Shown: positions 1 through 11,130, counted from the first letter of the stretch. The stretch: 64,000 nt of DNA from Dioscorea cayenensis subsp. rotundata (GCF_009730915.1 NC_052488.1:23845868-23909867), one strand, 5' to 3'. Program-made: numbers and translations. Notes: generated by a model not told the origin, from the sequence alone.

Positions 1-371
1 TTAAAACCCAAACTAGATAATGATACTTATATTATATCCCATTTCAACTCATTTTGAAAATTAATCTGAATACAATCATGAGTTTCTATGTTACTCTAAC
101 AAAAATTATTCTCTCTGGCACATCTTTGGATATTTTGTTTTGTTTTATTTTATTTATTTTGAAAGAGCATGATCCCTCATTAAAACTGCATGCATGGTAG
201 TTTCATGAGAAGCTGGAGGCATATCATGAAATACATATATATATATATATATATAGTTAGAGAAAGACAACAGTAGAATGTTAATTAGGACTTTCGCATA
301 ACTGAAATTAAGTTGAAGCAAAATACTTGCAGATAGGTTTATTATGAACTTGTGAGTGTAACAGCTCGCTA

Positions 372-528
372 GAATCAAAGAGAACTTCACCAGACCGACT
401 GAGCTTACGTAGCCCCACAAAGCTAGCTCCCATTGCTCGATGAGCTCCTTGGGGTTGGGGATGGTGAGAGCTCGATCTGCCACACTTCCAGCAAGGTCAC
501 TGTACTTGGTCAAATTAATAAGCAGCAA
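372..528 (-). other. Possible exon fragment, unrecognised
   Basis: The minus strand reads openly here as a soluble, helix-like peptide that includes KYSDLAGSVADRA and IPNPKELIEQWELALWGY. It is less AT-rich than its surroundings and looks like real coding sequence. The reading frame continues to 154, but that part becomes AT-rich and low in complexity, so I take only the high-coordinate part as credible. I do not recognise the family. There is no obvious start, and the upstream side at 530-600 is A/T-rich. It may be one exon or a broken remnant. Confidence 0.25.
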
Positions 529-1429
529 GGCTATGTGGCCCTTTCTTTATTTTCACTTTATAAAAAATTATTTAAAAAAAATAAAAAATTTACTGTACTA
601 ATCATCACCCATAAGTATTGCATGGGCATCCGAAGCCCTTCTCCCTTCCACGCCTTACCTTATTCTATATATATTATATAATATAACATTTTTATACCAA
701 ATGTTGCCACGCCTTATCACCTTGCCATTTTAAAAGGGAAGATTTTTCCCATGAGATGACAGTTACAAGTAATTCATCTGTCTCTCGTAGTGAAAACATC
801 CATCTACTTACCCTTGCACCTCGCAAACTTGAATTATTTTATTGTGAACGAAAACTACAGTTCACAAGCAAGGTACTTAAAGGCTTACATCTCATATATG
901 ATTATTTTATGAGATTTGTCTATTTGGAAAATCTGAATTTATGTAAAGCACGTTTAATAAACTTCAAACAAAGCATTTTCCTGTTGGTTCTGTGAATTAA
1001 CCTGACAATAAAATAGATTTTTAAGAGTTAGAAACAAGTTTGTAAAAAGATTATAATCATATATATATATATATATATATGAGCTTGCGTGAATGATCTT
1101 CTTAATGGTTAATTCGAAATTTGTGAAAGTTTTATCACAATTATGTACATACAAAATTAATTATAAGCTTACAACAATCTTATATTACTTCAATCATATT
1201 GTAAAAACTGTATATAAATTTATTACGGAAATACAAAAACATGACACATGAAAAAGAATATAACACATTTAAGATTATTGTTTGTTATTAAAAAACATTT
1301 TAATATAGAATAAATCCAATAAATCAAAGTCATCATATAATTTTGGTGATATAAAAAATAAGATCGATGATTTTAATTAAATACATTTATAATATCTAGA
1401 TTTCTGGTATATATATATTACTCCCGGGA
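529..1429. other. AT-rich intergenic stretch
   Basis: No gene was seen. It holds a (TA)n run near 1059-1080. A segment at about 610-750 resembles pieces near 3960-4100 and 7535-7645 (shared 'ataccaaatgttgccac' and 'ccttgccatttt'), which I read as a remnant of a lectin upstream region. Confidence 0.4.
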
Positions 1430-1675
1430 GTAATCCACTCTCTTCAGTAGTTAGGGCAGGCTTGCGTCTCCAGGAGGTTGTCTTTGCATGCCCTATCTAT
1501 CTCTCTTCTTTTATATTTTTGTTCTTATTCCGTTTGGGTTTTGTAAACCTCACCCGGGTGAGGTAATATTCTGTTTTCATTGTTTTGATCTGTTCTCTTT
1601 CTTTTCAATGTTTGTCATGTTCTCTTGTCTTTTTTTTCAATAAAGCTGTGATTTATCCACATTTATTCCAAAAAA
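1430..1675 (+). mobile_element. LINE (L1-like) 3' end fragment
   Basis: A T/C-rich stretch ends in 'caataaagctgtgatttatccac' split over 1638-1660 and then a short A-rich tail. The same tail motif recurs at least ten times in the window on both strands, several times followed by an A run, as expected for 5'-truncated LINE copies. No reverse-transcriptase reading frame remains in this copy. Confidence 0.5.
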
Positions 1676-2527
1676 ACAAATAAACTAGCTTTGCTCAAAA
1701 GAAATCAACATCAAATTAAAAACTGATACATACTTGTTTTAATGATATGAATTTATTGAATAATGGGTTTAATTTTCTCCAAACTGATGAAAAAATAATC
1801 AAGACTTTAATCGTACATCATCTCAAGTTAATTTTTTTTAAAAGAAAATATTTTTGAAGTCGGATTGAGTTTATATATAATCATGAGGAAAAATTGGAGA
1901 ATAGGAGAATATAAATTTTATTTTTATATTTTTACAAAATCCTACTACCACCACCACCACCATCATCAACACTATTATATATGTATATATACATATAGTT
2001 ATATACACATACAAAAAATAAGCAAGTAATGGGTCAGGGACAGCACAATAATTAAATCTTTTTGTACATGTGCGTCCGTATTTATCTTTGTGTATTAAAT
2101 TTTGAACTTGTTTCCTTAGCAAATTTTTTGATAAAAAGTGGATAAACCATAGATTTATTGAAAAGCAAACAGAAAACAACAGCAGACAACTCAGACATAG
2201 GACTGATTGTGAATAGAACAAGATGTGATTCTATTATTATTATTATTATTAGTGAATGCATGCTGACGGTGCAGCACAATCTCATGTTTAGGAGGAGCAA
2301 GCATTCAAGAAGAAGAAGCCGGAAGGCATAGGATGCATGACATTATCATGGCATGAACGATGTTTGGCAAGAGCTAGCTACTTCTCGTTACCAACAGCAA
2401 CAGTAGAAACTTGACACGCCGGCTACATATGTAATACAAGGCGAGGCAACTTATTATAACTCGTGCATGCATGAACGATGACGATGGATGCGCTTATTAT
2501 ATATATATTGTTCAGTGAGCTTCAGCA
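1676..2527. other. Intergenic region downstream of the first lectin
   Basis: No gene was supported. It contains an inverted copy of the LINE tail motif at 2133-2160, a short CAC/CAT trinucleotide run near 1944-1968 and (ATT)n at 2230-2251. The part from about 2300 to 2527 is less AT-rich and is probably the lectin 3' untranslated region. Confidence 0.35.
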
Positions 2528-3049
2528 TCAGTTGTTGACGACCATGGAAATGCGTGCAGCCTTGGTTTGATCTGCTGTAGTTTTATTAGCGGGCAAAGAA
2601 CCAAAGATGGTGGCCTTACTTTCGATGAACATACCGCCAGAGACGCCTACGGTGTTGGTGTTGGTTGCCCAGAGTGCACCGCCATAGATGACGACGTTGC
2701 GATCTTTCTGGAGGATGAGAACGTAGTTGCCTTGTCCCACGTTGGTGTTGCTTGCCCACACAGCATTGTTGTTGTTGTCATAAATGACCAGGTTACCATC
2801 ACTCTGCAGAGTGACGTAGCAGTTGGTGCCTCGGCCGTTAGTGCCGGAAGCCCATATTGCGTTGCCATTATCATACTCGACCAGGTTGCAGTCGGACTGC
2901 ATAATGAAAGTGTAGCTCGCATAGTACAAGGCTTGGCCAGAGCGGAGGGATTCCCCAGAGTAAAGTATGAAATCTGCCATGCAGCAAAGAGGAGAAGCAA
3001 CAAGAAGCAGGGCCAGAGAGAGGGAAGCAAATGCTCTTGGGATAGCCAT
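2528..3049 (-). CDS. GNA-type mannose-binding lectin, all three sugar sites intact
   Basis: Single-exon gene for a 173-residue precursor of a monocot mannose-specific (bulb-type) lectin. Residues 1-25 are a signal peptide ending LCCMA, and the mature chain starts DFILYSGESL. The family's mannose-site motif QxDxNxVxY is present three times without change: 51-59 (QSDCNLVEY), 82-90 (QSDGNLVIY) and 114-122 (QKDRNVVIY). Cys54 and Cys77 are placed as the conserved disulfide. About 40 residues follow the third site and would be a C-terminal propeptide, with one N-glycosylation sequon (NKT). I chose the Met at 3049 because the signal peptide begins there; an in-frame Met lies eight codons upstream. 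A TATA box lies 68 bases above. Proteins of this family are secretory or vacuolar and serve in storage and defence against insects and fungi; that role is inferred here. This is the only one of the three lectins with all binding sites conserved. Confidence 0.93.
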   Translation of the reverse strand: MAIPRAFASLSLALLLVASPLCCMADFILYSGESLRSGQALYYASYTFIMQSDCNLVEYDNGNAIWASGTNGRGTNCYVTLQSDGNLVIYDNNNNAVWASNTNVGQGNYVLILQKDRNVVIYGGALWATNTNTVGVSGGMFIESKATIFGSLPANKTTADQTKAARISMVVNN

Positions 3050-3116
3050 ATTAGTGTAGTAAAATGAGGACACTCAACTACAATTGGAATGGATGACTTG
3101 CTCTTGCCTTTGCTCC

Positions 3117-3126
3117 CTATTTATAG
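3117..3126 (-). promoter_or_regulatory. TATA box of the first lectin gene
   Basis: CTATAAATAG on the minus strand, 68 bases above the lectin start codon. The identical 10-mer precedes the other two lectin genes and lies in the stranded promoter near 11.0 kb. Confidence 0.7.
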
Positions 3127-3300
3127 ATTAGATGAGCACGTAATTTTTACTTTCAAATGTTTCACTGCCATTGAATTCACTCAATTTTGACTATGATTCC
3201 AATAGTTAAACGTGGTGGTAGGCAGCCTTTATTTAGCCCAACCATGGGTCCCTGTTTGATTTCAAGCCCACTTGAGAAATGATTTGATTATTACGACTAT

Positions 3301-3302
<2 letters not shown>

Positions 3303-3334
<32 letters not shown>
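3303..3334. repeat. (AT)n microsatellite
   Basis: About 16 AT units upstream of the first lectin. Comparable AT runs occur near 236-256, 1059-1080, 10679-10706, 11399-11423 and 19000-19020. Confidence 0.8.
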
Positions 3335-3337
<3 letters not shown>

Positions 3338-4126
3338 ATATAAGAAGTGGTCAACTTACATGCGCATGGAAATAAATGGCAATTTTGATAGGCTTATCCA
3401 TCCCTATCTTTCAATGGTAGGTAGGTAATTATTATTTTTTTTTTAATAAAGTGGATAAACCACAGATTTATTAGAATAGGTAATTATTTCATACTTGATA
3501 AACAAATTACAATAATTGATACAATAAGATATAATTATATGTAAATTCTAGGCAACTCTTTCATCGCATCACTTTCAAATTTGATCGAATTCTATGGGAA
3601 GCATCGCCAACTGTTTACACATCATGAGCGGATAAGACTTTATTTATAGTTATTTTACTCATAAAACAAATTAAAATTTAATTTAATAGGATCAGAGTTA
3701 TATGATAGATGATGACTTATTTGTGTTGTTTTTATCAAGTATATGGCACTATGCTGCATGCCACTGCTAGTCTTACTATAGCCTTGGGATGTGATTTTCT
3801 CATTATATATATACATATTCTTTATACGTCTGATCTTGGAGTGGGTGAGCAGCTGCGTGCTTGGTACGTAGTTCAGTTAGTCATGATTCTCTAAGTGACA
3901 CAGAGTGATTAGATAAATAAATGTAGATGCCAACCGACTTGAATTTGATATCATATCACGTGAGGACTGACTCTGAGCATTGGGACAACCTTGCCGGCTC
4001 CACGTCCTTTTCTTCTATAATATTCTATACTAAAGGTAGAAATTGTTGGATGGCCTTATCATGTATTCATCACCATCTTTAGGGGAAAGATTGTTTTACA
4101 TGTGATCGGAGCCAAAGCTAGTGATA
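3335..4126. other. Upstream region of the first lectin
   Basis: No gene. It has an inverted LINE tail motif at 3441-3473. The part from about 3935 to 4105 resembles 7497-7650 and more weakly 610-750 ('gacaaccttgccggctcc', 'ggatggccttatcatg'), so it seems to be a lectin-upstream module that was duplicated with the locus. Confidence 0.4.
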
Positions 4127-4512
4127 GAAGACGCAAATATATGTGCTAATAAAATAGTAAAGGGTGCTCAATAGTAAAGTATTAATGATCTTAAAAAAAA
4201 TTAAGAATATTACTACTAATTCTAATTTTAAAAACTAGCCTACCAAAAATAGTGATGTGTGAATGTGAATAAAAGATTGAAAATAGAAATCAACAATATG
4301 AAAGTAAAATCGGTCGAACAAGCAAGGGGAAGCGAGAGGCTTGAGCATAGATCCCTCTAAGGTTTTATAATTCCAGTATAAAGGTTATTAGTTAGCAATT
4401 TTATTTGAAACGAGAGAAATAATAAAATATATTACCCCTCTTGGACGGATAAATAGTAACTAATCAAACACAGTGCTCATACAAACATCCCACGATTGCA
4501 TTGTACTCTATG
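4127..4512 (-). mobile_element. LTR fossil fragment (Ty3-like), 3' half of an LTR
   Basis: It matches the low-coordinate part of the fossil LTR at 13.65-15.34 kb in the same orientation, sharing 'agacgcaaatata', 'atccctctaa' and the segment up to 'actctatga'. It is broken and old, as judged by heavy divergence from its relatives. It abuts an oppositely oriented piece at 4513. Confidence 0.5.
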
Positions 4513-5275
4513 ATGAGTGTACAACATGCATTTATTTTATATCATTTTGCGCATTTATTCGGCATGTTTTAGAATCATATTGTGAAATTTGATGATAAAT
4601 CTAGTGTATTTCACATTCTCAAACTTATGGTAGCATTTGAAGAAGAGAGAGAGAGAGAGAGAGAGAGAGCCAAAATAAGCATTTTAGACCTCACATGATG
4701 AAATTGGAGCTCTCTCGACATTATTTGAACAAGGATAAGACAAATTGAGTGGCTTATAGGCAGCTTACGGACAACCTTATGGCCGTAAGTCAATTCCAGA
4801 GGACCTTGTGGGGATGCTTATGCCCGTAAGAGATATTCAGAGCCAATTCAAAGGACTTTATGGATAACTCTTACGGTCGTAAGGATGCCAGTAAATATCA
4901 TCCTGATTAGCTTACGACTAAAACTTACACCCGTATGGGCTGTCGTAAGAAGCAAAAAAATGAAGCTTACGGTCCATCGCTTACGGCCCATCGCTTACGC
5001 CCGTATGTTGGACCGTAACACAAACAGAAGAATTTACAAACATGACTTACGGCCGTAATTGTTCCCATAAGACTCGCGACCATCTTCTCCAGCTCCCTTA
5101 CGGCTGAGTCATTACGCCCGTAAGCAGAACATAAGCAGTCGGGTATAAATAGAACTTATGAGGATTTTTAAGGTATTCAACACTTTTTTGGGGGTGTTTA
5201 TTGGAGGCAAAGTTAAGGAAAATAAGAGATGAATCTCCAGCACTTAAGTTGTAACAAAGCCTCATGTTTATTAAT
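4513..5275 (+). mobile_element. LTR fossil fragment, 5' half, with TATA box and palindrome array
   Basis: It starts TGATGAGTGTAC, matching the reverse complement of the end of the copy at 15.34 kb, and runs through a GA-rich run (4642-4670), a cluster of TTACGG/CCGTAA palindromes (about 4760-5125) and a TATA box in 'gggtataaatagaac' (5141-5155) to a 'ggaggcaaagttaagg' segment shared with the other copies. It is a broken, old LTR piece opposite in orientation to its neighbour. Confidence 0.5.
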
Positions 5276-5547
5276 TTATGAGTGACTTTCCTGAATAGTT
5301 TACTTTAAGTTAGTGTACTTTTAGTTTATGATTATAAAAAAATTATAAGATCCCAAAATATAAACATCTAAATTAACAATAGCGATGTATTTGATAGAGC
5401 TGTCGTTGTTGGTAAAGAATGAAAAAAATATACCCCAACAATCAAAGTATTAGATCTTCTTTAGAATATATATTTGCTCTTTTTTTTTTATTTTACCAAT
5501 GAAATGCTTAATTTGTTGGTTTTACTATTTTTCTCTTAGGAGCTTAA

Positions 5548-6830
5548 TTAGTGTGCATGTCAATAGTGTAACAAATTACTAAAGAGCGCAATGTCGATCC
5601 ACAACGAAGAAAAAAATTACTAGTACTTACCCTAAATTCAAAAGTTAGCCAAACCAAAATTAGTGATGCATTTGAACAAAGAAACTAAAAAACAGAAACA
5701 AAACATATGAAACTAGGAATAGATATGTTTGGAAAAGAAACGATGTCCAAGCATAATATTCCTCTAGGGTTTTGTTAAGTATAGTATAAAGGTTGCCTAA
5801 ACATATAATTTTATTTGAACCAAGAGATTTCCTAAATTAAACTAAACCCCTTTTTCAAGGGTGAGAAGTAACTGAATCGGTAATCCTTATTGCTGATACA
5901 ACCACCACATAATCGCATTATGCTCTATGAGATCATAATGTGAGTTAACATGAATTTTGTAATTAGGTAATCATTATTGCAAAGAGATTACCCATAATAT
6001 GAATATTAAATAAAAATACACCTTCTCCTAAAATCTATTCCTCATTAACTAACTCAGGAGGATTGGGAGAAGAATTCTCTAAAGTACTCTATCGCTAGGT
6101 TTACTTATAATCACATATAATCGCAATATGTCTATGTTAGGTTGGTATTTATACTCATCACAAAACACATTGAATATGATAACTAGATCTTTTGCCACGA
6201 TAGTAATCAAGCAATACAAACACACAATTAGATTCAAATAATACGGATTGCAATTAACAAATAATACTGTGCCTCTTACGGGCATAAGGCCATGGGCATG
6301 AAAAGCTGGAGATGATGGGTCGTAAGCCTTACGGGAACCCTTATGGCTCCCGTAAGGTCTTTCTTATATTATGGTCCAGCTTACGGCCATAAGCACTAGA
6401 CTGTTACTTCTCAGTGTTACTCTTGCGACTGCCCTTACGGGTGTAAGCTCCGCTCATAAAGTCCTCTAGATGATCTTTATGGGAGTAGGTTTTACCTGTA
6501 AGGTCCTTTGATTTGACTTTATACTCTTATTTACAGACATAGGCATGCTCACATGGTTCTCTAGAGAAGGCTTACGGCCGTAAGCTGCATGCCTGTAAAC
6601 CATCCTATTTGCTTTGTCCTTATCCAATTGATGCTGAGAGAGTTCCACCTTCTTCGTTTAGGGTTAAAGAAGCTTCTTTTGGCTCTCTCTTGTTTTTAAG
6701 TGCTACCCGAAACTTAAGAATATAACACATTATATTTAGCGTCGAATTCTATAATATACTTCTAATACATGCATAATGAGTGTACAAAATATATACCATA
6801 ATAGAAATTGTACACTCATCATTCTCTGAA
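5548..6830 (-). mobile_element. LTR fossil of the same Ty3-like family
   Basis: It aligns along most of its length with the copy at 13.65-15.34 kb, including 'gtcgatccacaacgaag' (like a U5 end of the Tat/Athila style), 'attcctctagggtttt', the palindrome-rich stretch at about 6265-6600 and the 'tacactcatca' end. No internal region is attached, so it resembles a solo LTR. It is broken and old. Confidence 0.5.
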
Positions 6831-6880
6831 ATTATTAGTTTGTAAAAAAAATTTACAATGTAATCAAGGAACTGTGCACT

Positions 6881-7491
6881 TGATATCCCCATCTCCAATC
6901 AATAACCCCAAATTTCTATCCCAAATCTCAAATTTGGTTCTACTACATAAATTATACTCCAACCACAAACCCCAAATTTTACCCCAAAATAGTATATTCG
7001 CAAAATATTTCTTCCACATCATTTTTTTATTATTATTACATTTTCAACAACTACCTCTTTCAATCTCGAATCTCTTTGAAAACTATTTCAATGATTTAGG
7101 CGAAAATGTTGTTGATTTACAAGAATATTAGTTTTATTATAATTAGTTCTTGCATTGTATCAATAAAATTTTAATTGCTCTGTTTTCATAAATTTAATTA
7201 ATAATTTTATTATTAATTAAGTAATTAATTGCACATAAATTAATATTATATATATATATATAATGACTACTTATAAATTTATTAGTGAATTATTAATTTT
7301 ATAATTTTAATTACAATAATAATAAAAAAAAAATAAATTAAAAAAATAATATTTATGTGGGACCCCAAATTTGGGGTCATCCTATATCAAACCTTTAAAT
7401 TTAGAGTCAAATTTAGGTGTGGGTTGCTCCAACCTGCACCAAATTTAACCTCAAATTTGAGATTTGTATTCTACATTAGAGATACCCTAAT
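6881..7491. mobile_element. Small DNA-transposon-like element with imperfect terminal inverted repeats
   Basis: The left end 'gatatccccatctccaatc' (6882-6900) is mirrored by 'acattagagataccctaat' (7473-7491). Further in, 'cccaaatctcaaatttggtt' is answered by 'aacctcaaatttgagatttg', and 'ccccaaatttggggt' is itself a palindrome. It carries no transposase and looks like a non-autonomous element (MITE). Target duplications are not clear to me. Confidence 0.45.
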
Positions 7492-7568
7492 AAGTTGGTG
7501 AATTTGATGCTACTAACTATTACAGATAAATGTTGCATGGGAATGTGGCAACCTTGCCAGCTTCTAGA
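7292..7568 (+). repeat. Direct repeat, copy 1
   Basis: It is nearly the same as 7651-7925, offset by 358 bases ('gggaccccaaatttg' at 7359 and 7717). The duplicated unit spans the right end of the small DNA element and the adjoining lectin-upstream-like sequence, so it is a local tandem duplication rather than a second insertion. Confidence 0.75.
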
Positions 7569-7650
7569 CCTTTTCTAAAATATTTTATACCAAATGTGGC
7601 CACTATTTATTAAATGGCCTTATATATCCCTTGCCACTTTTAAATGGAAC

Positions 7651-7925
7651 GCTTAATTTTATAATTTTAATAATAATAATAATAATAATAATAAATTAAA
7701 AAAATAATATTTACATGGGACCCCAAATTTGAGGTCATCTTATACCAAACCTTAAATTTAGAGTCAAATTTAAGTGTGGGTTGCTCCAACCTACACCAAA
7801 TTTAACCTCAAATTTGAGATTTGTATTCAACATTGGAGATACCCTAATAAGTTGGTGGATTTGATACTACTAATTATTACAGATAAATATTGCATTTGAA
7901 TGTGGCAACCTTGCCAACTTCTAGC
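7651..7925 (+). repeat. Direct repeat, copy 2
   Basis: Second copy of the unit at 7292-7568, with scattered substitutions. It stops where the LTR-fossil internal sequence begins ('ctgataagattc'). Confidence 0.75.
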
Positions 7926-9773
7926 TGATAAGATTCAAACAAAACTTGATTGATGATACTTATCATCTAAGGACAATGGTCACAACAGAAACAATAAACC
8001 AACCTTTGGTTTGACTCAAACTGATATCAAACATAATAGGAATTCAATGCCTTTGAACATCCTTTATTAAACATCAATCTGAGCATATATTATCATGTGT
8101 TTGTTGTCGTCCGACTTCAAAAGAATTTAAAATAGCAAAAACATTACCATCATCGCAATCTATCAAACCTCGATTAAAATCCCCAATTCCTGTATCATCC
8201 CATAGATATGATAACTAAATCAAACAAGTTTAAAAAAAAAAACTAAAATGCCATTAGTTTCTTTCTCATCCAATGAAATCCATGTTGCCTACTAAAATCA
8301 CTTGACATGATTCTCATAGATCAAACTTCATAACCATCAAACATCAAAACATCAAAATTATACATATACTCCAGTCCACAACAATGTTTGAAGTCTCTAA
8401 AATTTTCTCATTGATTGAAAAACATGAGCAAATTAAAACCAACCAAGAACCACCAATTATCTACCAAGCTTAAACTTTTTTTGAATTATCCTCAATCATA
8501 TATTTGGAGTATAATCATCAAAATTGCTTAAATCTTCCTAAACACTATGGTATGATCCTTTATATCTTTTTGCTTGTAGCATTACAACAATGGAGCTTAT
8601 TTCACCTTCCAAGTACATAATGATTCTCTAGATTGACCATTAATTCAGGAAAAGCAATACAACTGAACACAAGAATCATATATGTCATTCAGAGCCTCTT
8701 CTTAGTTTCAAGAAAATTAAAGAAAAGTATAAAATTATAAGATTTTTTCTCCTCAAAAATTTCAACCATCATCTTTCCACTCAAAGCACCAAAAACTACC
8801 CAATAAACAAACAAAGGCCATGAACATGACACATTAACCTCTAGGAATTTTTCCTAATTATAGCAATATTTAACTTGCCAAACATCATCATTTCTCTTCA
8901 AAATAAATTTAGACTCACCAAGCTAAAATGTGATAAAGTTCCATAATATTTTTAGCCCTCCCCAAATTGTAGCATCAACATTAAATTCACCAAATTTTTG
9001 CACATTAAAATTTCAGCCTGGTTTTACAAAATCATGAATATCATCTAACATATACATCCAATTACAGAGAAATTTCACAGCTAAGATCATAACAAACATT
9101 CTTGTATTCTGTACTTTGGCCAATTCAACCTCGAAAATCATAAAAATACAATTCTTTCCTCATGTCCTGCACAATAACATCCGCGAAGGGTTTACTTAAG
9201 CAAACATATCTCATCGGTTGCAAATCTAATAACTTCAAAATTTTGCTGATGATTAGCTATGGAGAAGTGCTATAATTTTCTAGTTGTAACCTTCTGCAAA
9301 TAATATTTACCAAGGCTCTGAATTTGGGATACAATTTCAGCCAACACAAAGTCAAAATCTGGAAATTCACAACATGTACAATTATATCTATAAACAACCA
9401 CAAGTTTAATTCTAATAATCCTCCAAATCATCACATAATCAATTTCAAGATTCCTCTTTTCTTTTCTTATATAGATATCCATGTTTGTCAAAGAAAATCA
9501 CATACATAGCAATCTACAAAATAAAAAAAATTTGAATTCATCAAACAAATCAAGGCTTTCCTACAACTCAAACTATCAAACAAAGACTCATGCTCTAGTA
9601 CGCAACTTCCAAAAAAAAAATTCAAAGTGAAGTGGCATTTAGGCAGATACCGCAACCTCCACAACCCACTTATCTTGGGGTTTTCTCACTCTTACTCGAA
9701 TTTAACAGATCTATCTAATACACAAAGGCAAAAACAATTTCTCTTCTAACCATATCTCTGATACCACTAAATT
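7926..9773 (-). mobile_element. Internal part of an LTR fossil (non-autonomous type)
   Basis: This A/C-rich stretch has no long reading frame and ends next to an LTR. At 9755-9766 lies TCTCTGATACCA, whose reverse complement TGGTATCAGAGA matches an initiator-Met tRNA primer-binding site, placed just inside the LTR edge. The element therefore reads on the minus strand. No gag or pol similarity was seen. It is either a LARD-like element or heavily decayed, and no partner LTR is visible at lower coordinates. Broken and old. Confidence 0.55.
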
Positions 9774-10628
9774 TGTCACACCCCGAACCCGGCTCGCCAG
9801 ACCCGGTGCGTCGACAAACGGCCGCACACCCACAAGGCCGAGACCCAGTAGGTGTGCAAGGCCTCAGAATCTAATCACACAACAGGAAATACAAAGTTCA
9901 GAGTTTCAACATCCAATAGAAGCTAGTGTCATGTAAAAAAATCAAATACTCACACAACCCGACAGATAACTCAAAATTAGAAACAGAACAAAATATCTCG
10001 CTAGCCCACTAAGATGCATGTTGTACTATTCACTCCGGATCTGAAAAAAAATTCAATAACAAGATTATTAGCTTGGGAGCCCAGTAAGTAACCACTAAAA
10101 ATATTGGGATCACAAAAAGTTCAATAATTTTCAAAAATATACAAAATGTAACATAATGAAGTAATATCAAAAAGAAACCCATAAACCAAAAATAATTCAA
10201 AACAAACTTAATTTACCAAAATAATGAGCATATAAGTCCCCCAAACAACTAATGCCAAAACAAAACATCAGAACTCATTTATTTAAACTCGGTGATCCGA
10301 GTCAGATTTCAGAGCTCATATGTTTACCCTCGGTGACCTGAGCCAGAATATCAGAAGCCGTTATTCTTCACCGACGGAACGGTGCGAAACTATAGTTTCT
10401 ACGTCAAAAGTACATGTCGATACGGTCAGTGTTTAACCCCCAGTGACAGGGTTATTGCACAGTTAATTGAGGACTGCGAGTTTCTATAGCAAAAATATGT
10501 TGGGTCCAAAATTATCATCAACACAATAATACTAGAATTCAGTGATCCCGTTTTCTAACAAATTATTTCCAATTATAACAACAATAATATATTTAGCAAA
10601 ACAATAATTAAATAGCCAATATGTGACA
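9774..10628 (-). mobile_element. LTR of the fossil with a Met-tRNA primer site
   Basis: On the plus strand it begins TGTCACACCCCG and the best candidate for the other end is TGTGACA (10622-10628), giving 7-base inverted termini. A diverged relative begins at 12990, and a short fragment of the family ('ggtcagtgtttaacccc') is at 20668-20730. The style 'TGTCACACCCCGAACCC' is common in plant Ty3/gypsy LTRs, so I suggest that family tentatively. Confidence 0.55.
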
Positions 10629-10677
10629 ACATCAATTAATATAAGTAAGCAATACTGTTTACATAAACAAGATTATA

Positions 10678-10709
<32 letters not shown>

Positions 10710-10946
10710 AAAACCGAAAATCAAAACAAAAATATAAAATAAAATATAAAATATAAATTTTAAAAAATTAAAAGCAAAATTAAAAATAGAAATAAAAAAT
10801 AAAATTAAAATTGAAATAACGCTCCTGTAAGTCACTGTAGCAAAATTTTAATTTAGCACAGAGAATGACGCCTGATTGGAGCTTCTCTGTGCAAAATTCA
10901 ACAATTTATTTCAAATCCAATTCTGGGTTGGAGATGCCCTGAGAAA
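10629..10946. other. AT-rich spacer ending in a MITE-like terminus
   Basis: It contains (TA)n at 10679-10706 and A-rich low-complexity DNA. It ends with 'gggttggagatgccctga' (10925-10942), which resembles the termini of the small DNA element at 6881-7491. That terminus sits directly against the stranded lectin promoter. Confidence 0.35.
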
Positions 10947-11130
10947 GCCATATATAACGGCAGAAGATTTTGAACAAACTCACTGAACTACAACTGGAAT
11001 GCATTGCTCTTTCCTTGCCCCTCTATTTATAGATGGATAGATATTCACGTTCATGTTTTACTTTAAACAAGTTTAATTACCGCAGGTTAATTAATTCATT
11101 CAACCAATTTTGATTTTCAAACTGATCATT
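10947..11130 (-). pseudogene. Stranded lectin promoter and start region (fourth lectin locus)
   Basis: It aligns with the upstream region of the first lectin (3040-3200). On the plus strand both read 'agccatat', then '(c)actacaa.tggaatg', 'cttgcc', 'ctatttatag', and later 'caattttga'. The first codons (ATGGCT on the minus strand) seem to survive at 10949-10954, but the rest of the gene is gone and is replaced by mobile-element-like sequence. The TATA box CTATAAATAG is intact at 11023-11032. I conclude that a fourth lectin gene once lay here. Confidence 0.6.

Noticed and set aside
2567-3067. 166-codon open frame antisense to the first lectin
   Set aside because: It is a shadow of the lectin codons on the other strand; it has no homology and no promoter.
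4740-5130. Regularly recurring TTACGG units as a possible CRISPR-like array
   Set aside because: Units are palindromic, unevenly spaced and diverged, without uniform repeats and spacers, and the host is a plant.
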